Assembly (NCBI GenBank): GCA_963971305.1
Contig: OZ020308.1
Span: 24,457,275-24,521,274, forward strand
Origin: Arcuatula senhousia
Lineage: Eukaryota > Mollusca > Bivalvia > Mytilida > Mytilidae
DNA: 64,000 bases
Reading direction: 5' to 3'
Positions 45,701 through 54,999 of the stretch are shown here, one piece after another. The number at the start of each line of letters is the position of its first letter. Positions within the stretch are counted from its first letter, which is position 1. Made by a program: the position numbers and the translations under genes. Below the pieces are notes generated by a model. The model ran no database searches, was not told the origin of the DNA, and worked only from the letters and a program-made list of their open reading frames with translations.

Positions 45701-48700
45701 GTATAGTTGCCTGGAAAACTGCGACGGAAATTTTTGTGACGCCGAAGGATGCAGAAAGACGACACAGGATGACGATGCAAAATGACGGATGGTGCGAAAG
45801 TAACCCCTATTGGTCGCTTCTGCAACATGTTGCAGGTGACATTAAAAGAGTTCAAAAGATCAAAGCAGGGTGCTTAAGTAGGAGTAACACATTAAAAATA
45901 AATTGGTGTAGGCTTTCCATCCATGAATTGCTCTTTGCATGATTCTTATAAAAAGTGGTACTTAATGGGCATTCCTCTGTAGTCAAGACTATAAAAACCA
46001 ATCACTCAACCACTGTATAAATGGTACTTTTTGCTGTTTGGAATGAAAATAATTCTGCTAATCTATTTTTGCTGATTTTAATTTTTGCAGTTTTGCATCT
46101 TAATTTATGTTTAAGAATACAACACATTTTTATGTGATTTAGAATTTTGTGGTTGAGTGTCATAAATTTGAATTTTTTGTATAACATGTCATTTTGAGTT
46201 TGACAACAAATTAACTGTGATATTCTACTTAGGGACGGACCATTTAACTTGAAGGGGGGGCCTTGGTTTTTTGTTTTGATCAGAAATTTTTTTCTGCGCA
46301 GACCCCAGGATATTTTTTTTCATTATCAGCATTATTTTTTGTAGCAGAAATCCTTCTTCAGAATATTTTTTTTCCTACCCCCAGCTTCCAAAATATTTTT
46401 TTCATCAAAAATAATTTACAGAAAATTTTTTTAGGAAAAAACCAAGGCCCCCCTTTCAAGTTAAATGGTCGGTCCCTTAACATGAAGTCATGAAAATTGA
46501 CATTTTGAGTTTTTGTGTTGACGTTAATGTATTTGTAATTATAACCAACCAGAGTGTACTGCCATTAGGTAGTTGACTAGAGCATCTTTATTTTCTATCC
46601 AGTACTTGGGTAGTTCTGAGGTATTAGGATATTTACAACAGCCTATCTCTAATGTGATCTCAAAGCATCCCTCTCTCACATAGTTGTAATCCTGCATCCC
46701 TCCTACAATAACAACATACATGTATGAAATGATTGATTGATTGTTGTCTGCTTTATTTCCCTTCCACCATATTTCAGGCATAATCGAGACATATACCAGT
46801 TGCAATTGTCTTTATTTCATTGCTACTGTAATTAAAATGAAAGCATCAATTATTGAATTCAACAGTAAAACGATGCATATCAAAGAAAAACAAATCAGAA
46901 AGATTTTTTAAAACAACAAAAGAAGCAATTCCCACACATACCAGAACAGGAAGTAGGTGTCTAATAGGTCTGAAAATTGATAAGAACATACAGTTTGTCA
47001 TTCTGAACTACCTGCTAATTTCAAATTTTTCCCTTGTATGGCTTCGGAGAAAAGCTTTTACTAACAGATATACAAAAGGATATAAGTAAAACTTAATACC
47101 TCTTGAAATATTCATACAGTGGTCTACATTTACTGATATAGCATACCAAGAACAGTATACCACCCAGCCCCATTAGTAATACCCTTCGTAAAGCTATCAC
47201 CACAGTGGAAACCAGTCCACATATTCTGACATGAGAGATATGTCGAAATGTATCTAATAAGCTTACCTAGAACAGGATACCACCAAGCACCATTAGTAAT
47301 ACCCTCAGCAAAGCTATCCCCACAGTGGAACCCCGTCCACATATTCTGGTGAGAGTAGGAATAAACATGAGAGTTATGTCAAAATGTATTTGATAAGCTT
47401 ACCTAGAACAGGATACCACCAAGCCCCACTAGTAATACCCTTTGCAAAGCTATCGCCACAGTGGAAACCGTTCCACATATACTGGTGAGAGTATGAAACA
47501 CTTACCTAGAACAGGATACCACCAAGCCCCATTAGTAATACCCTCGGCAAAGCTATCACCACTGTAAGCCCGTCCACATATTCTGGTGAGAGTAGGAATA
47601 AACATGAGAGTTATGTCTAAAGGTATCGGATAAGCTTACCTAGAACAGGATACCACCAAGCACCATTAGTAATACCCTCAGAAAAGCTATCACCACAGTG
47701 GAACCCAGTCCACATATTCTGATGGGAGTAGGAATAGACTCGAGAGATATGTCTAAAGGTATCGTCATCTGGTGAGGTAACATAACGTTGTTCTCCAATG
47801 AGGGATGCTAAAACAATTAAAATAATATTTTTACTGAACTTATTTTCCTATGTTTTCTTAAGAAATTGACTTAAAAAAAGTCAACGATATTCATTTGATT
47901 TTAATTAATACAACACAGCAAGTATAAACAAAGGCAATGGACGTTTCAGTAGCCATTGGTTTAAGGGGGTTACGTGTCACATAGCTCACTTACTCCACTT
48001 CTCCTATTATCTACTGGACAAAATATCATTCATACAATACATAGTTTATTGACACTAGGATAGTACAGGGGGAAAAATCATTGGTGTATTGTCATTGACT
48101 AATTTCACATCATGAAAAAAAATTATATCGAAAACTACTTAACTTGGAGGATCAATCTCAAATGTACAGGAGAAAAGACAAAATCGAGAAATTCAAGACC
48201 GCAATGGTCCTGACTTGGCAGAGAATTGAAAAGAAATGATAGATTAAAGGTTTTATAGGGCCAAACCTAATTCTTCCTTTGCTATCTTAGGGTTCTTTAG
48301 TAACACAAAAGTTTATACTTACAGTTTGCATAGTTATCAAATGGATAGTTGGCAAGTTTGGCTCCACCATGTAAGTTAGCAGACAGGACAAATCTATGTT
48401 GTTTAAGCCAGTCTATGACGGCCTGCGTCTCTGGCTGGATGGGGGCGGTATTAACCTCAAAGAATCCTGGGAAGTTCCTGTTGAGGTCATAATTGTTGGC
48501 ATTTCTCCTGAAAATTAAGAAACAGGGTAATGTGGTTATAATTGCATGCAAAATTATATTCTGAACATAAGCTTTTTCTTCTCACTAACTTTCAAATCTA
48601 TTAACCTCATTCAATATTATGCAAGCGTAGCGAAGCTCACTATTGTAGAGAGTCTGCCAAATTGCACGAGACTCAAAATACTATGGAAGAAAAATAGTTC

Positions 48701-51700
48701 TCACCGGAAACATTCGATTTTCGGAACTTTTCGAAAATGTCTGCGCGTGCTGAAAAATTGCAGGAAAATAGTAATACATCGTCCCAAATTATCTCGTCCC
48801 AGGCATTATTCGAAATTATCAATGGAATAGATTATATTTTTGTATCTACACGAGCTTTTAAGGCAATGTCTTTCTCATATTACTAATCATTTTATTGTCC
48901 AAATTATGACCTTGGGCCAGTTCCAGATGGTAAGCAGTGACCTGCTGGCTGTTTTTCGTTGAACATGACTTCATGGATATTGTGTCATCTACATTTATTT
49001 AATATTACATTATCTATAAAACAGTACTGATTGAACAAAATGATAAAAATCAATTGATCTTGACAAGATACCCAATATGCACTACAATTTTTTCGAGGAA
49101 ATCAGTTTTAACGGTGCATTTTGGGCTGTAAATGTAACGTTCTTGACTTAAAGAAGCGGACCGGATAATATTTAGACCATGGGCTTATTGCATAACCACG
49201 AGCAGTGCCTACTGGCATCGTTGAAGGCTGCTAGCAGTTGTCCATTGTGGTTTTTCTGAATTGCCACTTGATTGTGGGCTGCGTCGCGTACACTTATTCC
49301 ACATCTCATTATTTTCTATTAAAGACACTCACCTTCCAACAACACCTTCACAATCCCCCTCTACTGATTGGTTAAAGCCGTCAGGGTTCATACTTGGTAA
49401 GATATGTACCACAGTTGTATTAAGGAATGTCTTATAATAGTAAAGCACAATGGTCCTGACTTTTTAAACCTTACCTTCCAACAACGCCTTCACAATCTCC
49501 CTCTACTGATTGGTTAAAGCCGTCAGGGTTCATGCTTGGTAAGATATGTACTACAGTATTGTCAAGGAATGTCTTTATCGTGGAATTTGTGCTATAGCTG
49601 GTCAAGTAATAGTCAATCAGATGTAGCAAGACTTCTCTGCTTATAACCTATAGAAATAAGAAACAATAGATGTCAACATCAAAGAAATTGGTCTCTTTCT
49701 TTTTATAATAGATTTTAAATACAACATGTTTCATGTAAGCAAAGGTAATTTTGATCTAAAATCAAGTTTACAAGGAATATTGTGAGTGGCTCACAAAAGG
49801 ATACGCCCCCTTCTGCCCTTCATACTGGCCAAAATATTACCAAAAAAAGTTCAATTATCTCCTCTGAAAGATATTTTAGTGCAGAGAAAAATGTTCTTCA
49901 TAACCATCTTCATATGATGAACTTCATTGCTTCATTTTGATATTCTTCAAACTTCTATGTCTATTTATCTCCCCTGGATGAAATCAGACACTTCATGCAC
50001 TTCTTCATTATGATATATTTTCTTCGTGAAAAGTTTAATCAAAATCCATCAAGCAGATTAGGAGGAGTTATGCATATGCAAAAATACATGAACTTACCTC
50101 ATTTCCATGCATGTTGCCCACATATTTGACATGAGGTCGAAGGTCAACATGATTCCTGGGGGATTTTCCAATGGCCAGAACCCATAAATCTACATCTGAA
50201 AAAAATGTAAAATGTGTTTTTAATTTTTATATTTTGCAATATGGTGGGTCATATTAGGCATAAATATACTGAAACTGTGAATTAAACCAAAGTGTATTAT
50301 GAAATGAGGGGGCCGACAGGGGGTACAGGGGTTGAGGCGGCGAGCAGTGGGTGTAGAAGGGGCGGTGAGCAGGGGTAAAGGGGGCAAGGAATTGGGATGG
50401 AAGGGGCGGGAGCAGATGTACAGGGGCGGACAAGGGGGACGGGGGTACCAGGGTTGAGGTGGCATGAGTGGGGGTGGAAGGGGCAGGTAGCCGAGGTGGA
50501 GGGGGTGGGGAGCTGGGGTGGAGGGGGCGGGGGAAGAGACCCCCCCTGTCCACCCACTGAAATGGATGGACAATGAGGATTACGATATACAAGTACATGT
50601 ATGTACTGTCAATAACTGATCACATACATGGACGAGTTTTAAAAAAAATCCCAAAGAAGTACAAATATCAAAAGTCTGAAAAGGCAAGCCACAAACAGGA
50701 CAACATAAAGAAACACACAATAAACAATGAGAAAGAACTAAAGGGTAATAAACAATGAATATATACACAAATGAACTAAAATTATGAATGTTGAATTTGA
50801 TTGTGATATGCTAATTGCCTCTTATTTTCTCCCACATTTATGTCACCAAATTACTGTGCTTTTTGGAGGACATGAATTTTGACATTTAAATTACAGTAAT
50901 TCTGTGGCCTTTTTTTAATGCTAACAAAAATGGACTCAGACTTGCAGAGTTTGAAAAACTAAGAATGCCGTTACAAGTTGTGTAGGCAAATTATTTACTT
51001 CTCTACTTCAAAGAAGATTGGGGCTCCCACAGGGTACCACCCTCAGGTCGGAAGGTCGCTTTTAAAAGGGGCCTGAGGTCGCAAGGTCGCTTTTTAAAGG
51101 CATTTTTTGGCGGAGGTCGCAGGTCGTTTTTGGCATAGGTCGATTTTATGAAGGGTAGGTCGGAAGTCGCCCTTAAAAAGCCCTCAGGTCGCAGGTCGTT
51201 TTTAACCCTGCAGGAGCCACAAGATTGTCAGACTACCTAGAAAAAAAGGAACTCCTTAGCTTTAATCAAGGAGGTTTCAGAAGTGGTTATAGAACCACAG
51301 ATCATATATTTATACTTAAAACGCTCATTAATAAATATTTAGATAACCAAAAAAAGAAATTGTATTTCTGTTTTGTTGATTTCAAGAAAGCGTTTGATAG
51401 TGTAGATCGAAATAAACTCTTTCAAAAAAATAGAAAGGAAAGGAATCGGGGGTAACTTCCTTAACATTATTAAAGATATGTACTCTAATACCCTGTACTC
51501 GTGTAAGTTCGGGGACACATATACTGAACCATTTTTGGCAACCCTTGGAGTCAAACAAGGGGACAGTCTAAGCCCCACATTGTTTAACATATTTGTTGAT
51601 GATATAGACTCAGTTTTTGATGACCAATCTAAAACAAACCCAGTAAGACTACATAACCATACTTTTAATCACCTATTATACGCAGATGACTTAGTTATCA

Positions 51701-54137
51701 TCTCAGAATCACCAATAGGACTACAAAACTGTATTAATTCTCTTGGAAAATATTGTGAAAAATGGGACCTAAAAATTAATACTAAGAAAACAAAAATTAT
51801 GACACTTGGTAAAAAAATAAGAAATAACTCTAAACCTACACTTTCAATTACATTTAATAATAGAACACTAGAATATGTGGATCAATATAAATATCTTGGA
51901 ATTACTTTCACTAATAATGGTCAATTAAAATATGCACCAGAAGTCCTTGCTCAAAAAGCAAGAAAAGCTTTCTTTGCCTTAAAAACCAATATACCATCCT
52001 CTGAAAATTTATCTGTACAGAAATGGATTAAACTATATGAATCAATGATAGTTCCTAATCTTACATATGGATCAGAAATTTGGATTGCTGACAAAAAACT
52101 TAACTTAGAGAATTTAAACAAATTCACATTTGAAAAAACACAGAACATGATTCTGAAACACATCCTTGGTGTTCATAATAAAACCTCAATTTTTGGAATC
52201 CAGATGGAGCTAGGCCAATACCCTCTATGTTTTAAAGCCTTCAAACTAATGTTTAAATATTATAAACGCCTTTTAGAAATTGAATCATCCAAAGAGCATG
52301 TGTACGACTTGTTAAGGTCAGCCTTTGAGGAAGACAAAAATCTTAACTCTAAAAATACATCCTCATGGATGAAATCAATAGAAAATTTTAAAACTTTATT
52401 CAACTTAGATAGTCTTGAAAAAACTCATATAGAATTTGAAAAAGAAATTAAATCATATTTCTCTCAAAAACTACTAAATGAACTTTCACACATCAAAAAT
52501 AGTAATACAGGGAAACTTAGATTTTTTTGTCAAATTACCAAAGATTTTGAACTTCAAGACTACCTGAAATTCAATATAAATAAACACCTTCGATCAAAAT
52601 TAACTAAACTGAGACTAAGCGCACATAGCTTAGCCATTGAAACAGGTAGATATAGTAAACCTATTACTCCTGTGGAAGAAAGATTTTGTAAACAATGCAA
52701 CAATAAAGTAGAAGATGAACTACATTTTTTATTAGAATGTCCCACTTAAAATAAACTAAGAGATAAATTTTTCACTTTATTTAATAAAAATTTAAACAAC
52801 ATAAATGATACCCCTTTAAAAATTGCCAGTAACCTTTTAAATCCTACCACAATACAGGACACCAAAAATGTTTGTTTATTTTTACAAGAATCCTTTTCAA
52901 TTAGAGATAAATTCTTGAAACAGTCTATTGAGTAATAATTATTCAGCCAAATTTATATGATCTTTAGTATTTAAATACACATTTAAACATTACTATACCA
53001 AAATAAAAATGCTTAATATTATATAGTTATATAACAGTATACATGTGAAAATTACATTATACTCTGAAAATATATATCTTCTATGTTAAACTTTGTATTT
53101 CATGTAATGTATTGGATTACGCAATATTGTATTGTTTGTTCATTATTTGACTATGCCAATAAACTAATTTGAATTTGAATTTGAATTTGAATTTGTAATA
53201 TAAGCTTCAATTTGGACTCACTTGACTTTCAGAGTTTGAAAAACAAGTTCTTGCTAAGCTTACCTAGACCAAAAATAAATACTAAATCTATGTCAATACA
53301 TGTATCTGCCATGACATACTACTGTTTCTTAGCTTCAAGGGCACACACAGGATAATAAGGGCTGACACATGATTGACAGATCTAGATTATAAATGGCCTG
53401 GATTACTGTATATAGTTGCTTTGTTTGTTTCTGTAAAATTAATTAGAAGCAGGGTCCTTACCATAAAAATTTTCAGGTAATTTATTGAGTTAAAATAATA
53501 AAATGTGTCTTTGAGCCACTGATCACAATGCTGATGGCCTGTACTTTTTTAAATATCATTGACCCCAAACATGTAGTATCTGAGATATGAACCTAAACCA
53601 AGAGCTTAATTCATTAAAAAATATGGCTCACAGATAATGTCGTAATATGTAGTGGGTGATATAGCCCCATGCAAGACTTATTTAGTTGTGAAATATAATT
53701 GACAACCAAAATCATAACCAAAGTGTTACAGACTATTTGAACGAACAGTGAGTGGGATAAAACTATACATCTGACCCACATATGTGGACAGGCCCATAAT
53801 ATAGAAATTTACATGTCCATGATAAAGGAAGCAATTATTACTTAAAGTTAAAAATATGTGTGAACCATAGGCTTAGTAACACACTTTTTCATCTTTTTCA
53901 TCATTTGCCTGTTTTATACCTGCCATAAAAAGTTTAGTACTCACTTTTAACTGTTTTGCCTATGCTGTAGAGGTGGGTCAGATCTGGATATGTTGTTGAC
54001 ATCTGAGTTAGGTACTGAGCTAGATCTTCATTGCTATGGTAACGAAAGTCCAAGGACACGGTTGAGTGCAGTCCAACCACTAACAACAGAAAAGCAAGTG
54101 TGTTTCTTCCTCCCCATCCTGTCTGCTTGCTGGCCAT
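42617..54137 (-). CDS. Carboxypeptidase M-like metallocarboxypeptidase (M14B), eight exons
   Basis: Secreted or surface zinc carboxypeptidase that should remove C-terminal residues, in this subfamily typically Lys/Arg, from peptides. The spliced order is 54137-53945, 50195-50098, 49647-49475, 48507-48323, 47807-47640, 46702-46550, 43950-43805, 42796-42617. All borders are GT/AG with matching phase (1,0,2,1,1,1,0). The total of 1296 nt gives 431 residues, close to vertebrate CPM length. Catalytic set: zinc ligands H94 and E97 (GNMHGNE) and H201 (SANLHGG); NRNFP near 164-168; MQDYNY near 275-280; catalytic E291 (EITLEIGC). A transthyretin-like domain follows, then a C-terminal hydrophobic stretch with no long cytosolic tail, as in GPI-anchored proteins. 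Intron 1 holds a LINE in the opposite sense, and introns 3 and 5 hold partial copies of the preceding exons. CPN1- or CPE-like identity is possible, but the short single-domain layout favours CPM-like. Confidence 0.88.
42893..43600 (-). mobile_element. Inverted, degraded copy of element B family
   Basis: Reads on the minus strand as the element B unit (AAGTCTCCATTTGGCC and GTTGACAGATGACCCCTTGT on plus are complements of the unit). It ends at left with GGCTCACCTGGCCAAAGGTC, the complement of the 3' hairpin. It lies in carboxypeptidase intron 7. Confidence 0.6.
43805..43950 (-). CDS. Carboxypeptidase exon 7 (transthyretin-like domain)
   Basis: Acceptor TATTATAG before 43950, donor CAG|GTATGA after 43805, 146 nt, phase 1 in and 0 out. 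It encodes [20 protein letters not shown] and later [15 protein letters not shown], the beta-strand pattern of the transthyretin-like domain that follows the catalytic domain in all M14B carboxypeptidases. Confidence 0.84.
44277..44875 (+). mobile_element. Hairpin-ended tandem-repeat element F
   Basis: 5' ATACCCCCCGC (44281-44291) is perfectly complementary to 3' GCGGGGGGTAT (44863-44873). The 3' end is a local hairpin with ATACCCCCCCAAAC. Three units of about 167 bp (AATTATCTCCCCTGAATGATGT at 44319, 44487 and 44653), then GACAGACGGACGGACAGACA directly before the 3' hairpin. In carboxypeptidase intron 6. Confidence 0.87.
45020..45845 (+). mobile_element. Hairpin-ended tandem-repeat element G
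   Basis: 5' GTCTCCTGCG (45069) and 3' GTCGCTTCTGCAACATGTTG then CAGGTGAC (45813-45840), a strong terminal hairpin. Units of 168-174 bp with CAAACAGGAAGTAGTTATTT at 45264, 45432 and 45606, each also carrying GGCATGTAGTTGCC and GACG/GACGGAAAT. In carboxypeptidase intron 6. Confidence 0.82.
46232..46476. mobile_element. MITE with TTA target duplication
   Basis: The ends GGGACGGACCATTTAACTTG and AAGGGGGGGCCTTGGTTTTT recur inverted at the right (CAAGTTAAATGGTCGGTCCC) with few mismatches over about 40 bp. TTA flanks both sides (46229-46231 and 46477-46479). The interior has repeated AGAATATTTTTTT. 245 bp, non-coding, PIF/Harbinger-like by target size. Confidence 0.88.
46550..46702 (-). CDS. Carboxypeptidase exon 6 (catalytic glutamate)
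   Basis: Acceptor TTATTGTAG before 46702, donor TCTG|GTTGGT after 46550 (a weak donor chosen because it alone keeps phase), 153 nt, phase 1 to 1. It encodes [20 protein letters not shown], then the helix [20 protein letters not shown]291 in EITLEIGC is the catalytic base, and Y278/Y280 lie in the substrate-binding loop. Confidence 0.86.
46935..47100 (+). repeat. Degraded single unit related to element D
   Basis: ACAGGAAGTAGGTGTCTAAT, CATACAGTTTGTCATTCTGA and CTTCGGAGAAAAGCTTTTAC match the 167-bp unit of element D. Confidence 0.6.
47147..47630 (-). pseudogene. Four tandem partial copies of carboxypeptidase exon 5
   Basis: Inside intron 5 the 3' part of exon 5, with its donor site, is repeated four more times at about 47507-47630, 47404-47495, 47268-47397 and 47147-47260. 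Three keep an open frame for [12 protein letters not shown]...[13 protein letters not shown] with small changes. The 47268 copy is closest. The 47147 copy has W to G and P to T changes. The copy at 47507-47630 has a 2-bp deletion that shifts the frame. All keep a plausible donor (GTAAG or GTATGC). Internal acceptors are phase 0 whereas phase 1 would be required, so the copies are probably not spliced in as cassettes. Confidence 0.8.
47640..47807 (-). CDS. Carboxypeptidase exon 5
   Basis: Acceptor GTTTTAG before 47807, donor CTAG|GTAAGC after 47640, 168 nt, phase 1 to 1. It encodes [35 protein letters not shown] and [13 protein letters not shown], the usual segment before GGMQD in M14B enzymes. 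Four degenerate copies of its 3' half follow in tandem at about 47147-47630. Confidence 0.83.
   Translation of the reverse strand, partial: HPSLENNVMLPHQMTIPLDISLESIPTPIRICGLGSTVVIAFLRVLLMVLGGILF
48135..48235 (-). repeat. Dispersed repeat copy (same family as 11040)
   Basis: CTTGGAGGATCAATCTCAAA and CCGCAATGGTCCTGACTTGG are complements of the family text. In carboxypeptidase intron 4. Confidence 0.65.
48323..48507 (-). CDS. Carboxypeptidase exon 4 (third zinc ligand)
   Basis: Acceptor ATTTTCAG before 48507, donor AACT|GTAAGT after 48323, 185 nt, phase 2 in and 1 out. It encodes [16 protein letters not shown] (substrate-binding NRNFP), the helix [15 protein letters not shown], then [19 protein letters not shown] with zinc ligand H201. 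Confidence 0.86.
48560..49320. other. Carboxypeptidase intron 3 sequence
   Basis: No exon other than the duplicate at 49333-49430. 48630-48830 (AAGCGTAGCGAAGCTCACTA ...) has higher GC and an open 94-residue frame, probably repeat-derived. 49290-49320 (CTTATTCCACATCTCATTAT) is a fragment of the repeat seen at 24290 and 28010, inverted. Confidence 0.3.
49333..49430 (-). pseudogene. Partial duplicate of carboxypeptidase exon 3
   Basis: 98 nt nearly identical to the 3' part of exon 3: it again encodes [14 protein letters not shown] and GDCEGVVGR and ends in a donor (AAG|GTGAGT). It lacks the first 25 codons of exon 3. The text before it (ATTATAAG) is a poor acceptor, and only 44 nt separate it from exon 3. 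Phases (0 in, 2 out) would allow it to replace exon 3 in frame, but not to be added after it. It is more likely a recent non-functional tandem duplicate. Confidence 0.7.
49475..49647 (-). CDS. Carboxypeptidase exon 3 (PSMNPDG region)
   Basis: Acceptor TCTATAG before 49647, donor GGAAG|GTAAGG after 49475, 173 nt, phase 0 in and 2 out. It encodes [29 protein letters not shown] and [11 protein letters not shown], matching the family pattern for the region after the HGNE zinc motif. The 3' half is duplicated just downstream at 49430-49333. Confidence 0.83.
49785..50095 (+). mobile_element. Truncated relative of element F
   Basis: Starts GTGAGTGGCTCACAAAAGGA as element F does, has one to two degenerate units (TTATCTCCCCTGGATGAAAT, ATCAAAATCCATCAAGCAGA) and stops before any GACG tract or hairpin. 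In carboxypeptidase intron 2, next to exon 2. Confidence 0.6.
50098..50195 (-). CDS. Carboxypeptidase exon 2 (first two zinc ligands)
   Basis: Acceptor TTTTTTTCAG before 50195, donor GAG|GTAAGT after 50098, 98 nt, phase 1 in and 0 out. It encodes [16 protein letters not shown], then [11 protein letters not shown]. The HGNE motif gives zinc-binding H94 and E97. The exon is too short for a long reading frame and was found from the motif and splice sites. Confidence 0.85.
50300..50560 (+). repeat. G-rich degenerate minisatellite with G-quadruplex potential
   Basis: About 260 bp of the plus strand consists of runs such as GGTGGAAGGGGC and GGTGGAGGGGGTGGGGAGC, with a loose 30-40 bp unit ending AGGGGCGG. 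C content is very low. The transcribed carboxypeptidase strand is therefore C-rich, and the three Pro-rich minus frames are artefacts. It lies about 100 bp upstream of exon 2. Confidence 0.8.
50640..50760. repeat. Dispersed repeat fragment (as 5890-6030)
   Basis: AAGTACAAATATCAAAAGTC and TGAAAAGGCAAGCCACAAAC resemble 5910-5970; same orientation. Confidence 0.45.
51028..51219. mobile_element. Small inverted-repeat element of AGGTCG repeats, next to or in the LINE
   Basis: The left end GGGGCTCCCACAGGGT and right end ACCCTGCAGGAGCCAC are inverted repeats. Between them AGGTCGCAGGTCGTTTTT-type words recur about ten times. AAGATTG lies on both sides (51021-51027 and 51220-51226), a probable 7-8 bp target duplication. 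About 190 bp. Confidence 0.7.
51220..53198 (+). mobile_element. 5'-truncated non-LTR retrotransposon (LINE)
   Basis: Contains most of the reverse transcriptase and the C-terminal tail, then a 3' UTR ending in GCCAATAAACTAATTTGAAT and a (TTTGAA)n tail at 53165-53195. It is inserted in carboxypeptidase intron 1 in the opposite orientation to the host gene. The upstream ORF1/endonuclease part is missing. Clade (CR1/Jockey-like or other) is not resolved. Confidence 0.9.
51223..52935 (+). pseudogene. LINE reverse transcriptase ORF, one frameshift and one stop
   Basis: Reverse transcriptase motifs in order: [15 protein letters not shown] (motif A), [20 protein letters not shown] (motif B), [10 protein letters not shown] (catalytic YADD), [16 protein letters not shown] (motif D) and YKYLGITF (motif E). 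The tail has [20 protein letters not shown], a C-x2-C...H-x4-C motif. One extra A in an A-run at about 51424-51430 shifts the frame after NKLFQK. TAT-to-TAA-like change after ECPT (52747-52749) gives a stop, after which the frame continues ([17 protein letters not shown] ... FLKQSIE) to TAA at 52933-52935. Only two lesions, so the copy is young. Confidence 0.9.
53199..53940. other. Carboxypeptidase intron 1, right part
   Basis: AT-rich, no exon or clear repeat found between the LINE tail and exon 1. Confidence 0.3.
53945..54137 (-). CDS. Carboxypeptidase exon 1 (signal peptide, N-terminus)
   Basis: ATG at 54137-54135, donor AAAA|GTGAGT after 53945, 193 nt, phase 1 out. It encodes [12 protein letters not shown], then the hydrophobic core [16 protein letters not shown] (signal peptide), then [20 protein letters not shown] and [10 protein letters not shown], the standard N-terminus of M14B enzymes. 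An acceptor-like CTGCTTTTAG lies 8 nt upstream of the ATG, so a separate 5' untranslated exon further right is likely. Confidence 0.85.
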
Positions 54138-54139
54138 TC

Positions 54140-54990
54140 CTTTATCTAAAAGCAGAAAAATACTCTCAAATACTGATCGAAGGAAATTTTTGTGGCAGTT
54201 TTATTTTTGCGATTTTCAAATATGCCTTCCATGTAGTCTATGGAAAGTAACATTTCAACGCAAATTTAAAAACTGTGTGATCTAAAATTCTGTCGTCATA
54301 CAGCAAAAAAAAAACAAAAAAAAACAAACAAAGTAAACACAAGACAGCATGAAAATTTCCCAGTTTACAAATACTCAAATTTCAGTACTACCAAAGCAAG
54401 ATAATATTTAAATTGTTAGCAATTTATGATATTTTGTTTCATCTAAGAGAATTTTTTTTTCATAAAATATTCATGGTTTTTCATGTTGATAGTATGCAGT
54501 TTGTATAGACACTGTAAATTAAACTTAAGGTGCAATTTAATTAGTTCATACCATGGAAATGCAGCTGAGTATTTAAGATTCCATTGAATATTTCACAACT
54601 AAAAGGTTAATTACAAAATAAAATCTTACAAACAAGTCACATTTTACAGTAGAACACATCAGATTTTAATAAGTATCTTATTGCAATTCTTCAGAAATAA
54701 AATCAATAAATATTTTCTACACATTTCATAAGTATCTTGAAGTGAAAATATAGAATTTATGGGTTTCTTTTTACATATGATAGTATCTTCAATCCAAGAT
54801 ATCTATTTGTCTGAATGACAACAAGTATATCACATCTTATACATAATGAATGTATATCAAAGGAGAAGGGGTTCATTAACATTATTATTATAATTGCAAC
54901 ATAAATCGTCTCCAAAACATAACATAAGGTTTTTGAAATACCAGACCCCTTTAATGGAAATTTATGGTTACCCTAGAACCTTTAAGCTTT
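54140..54990. other. Upstream of carboxypeptidase exon 1
   Basis: Would contain the 5' untranslated exon and promoter. AT-rich; no core promoter element identified with confidence. Confidence 0.3.
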
Positions 54991-54999
54991 TCATTTTAT

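Noticed and set aside
47147..47760. Regularly spaced similar blocks, superficially like a CRISPR array
   Set aside because: The blocks are copies of a carboxypeptidase exon in an animal gene; spacing is uneven and the repeats encode part of the enzyme.
50220..50598. Three minus-strand Pro-rich frames of 86-117 residues
   Set aside because: All three come from the same G-rich minisatellite in different frames; no start context, splice signals or domain.
51040..51210. AGGTCG words as nuclear-receptor response elements
   Set aside because: They occur only as internal repeats of a MITE and read AGGTCG rather than AGGTCA; no regulatory role is supported.
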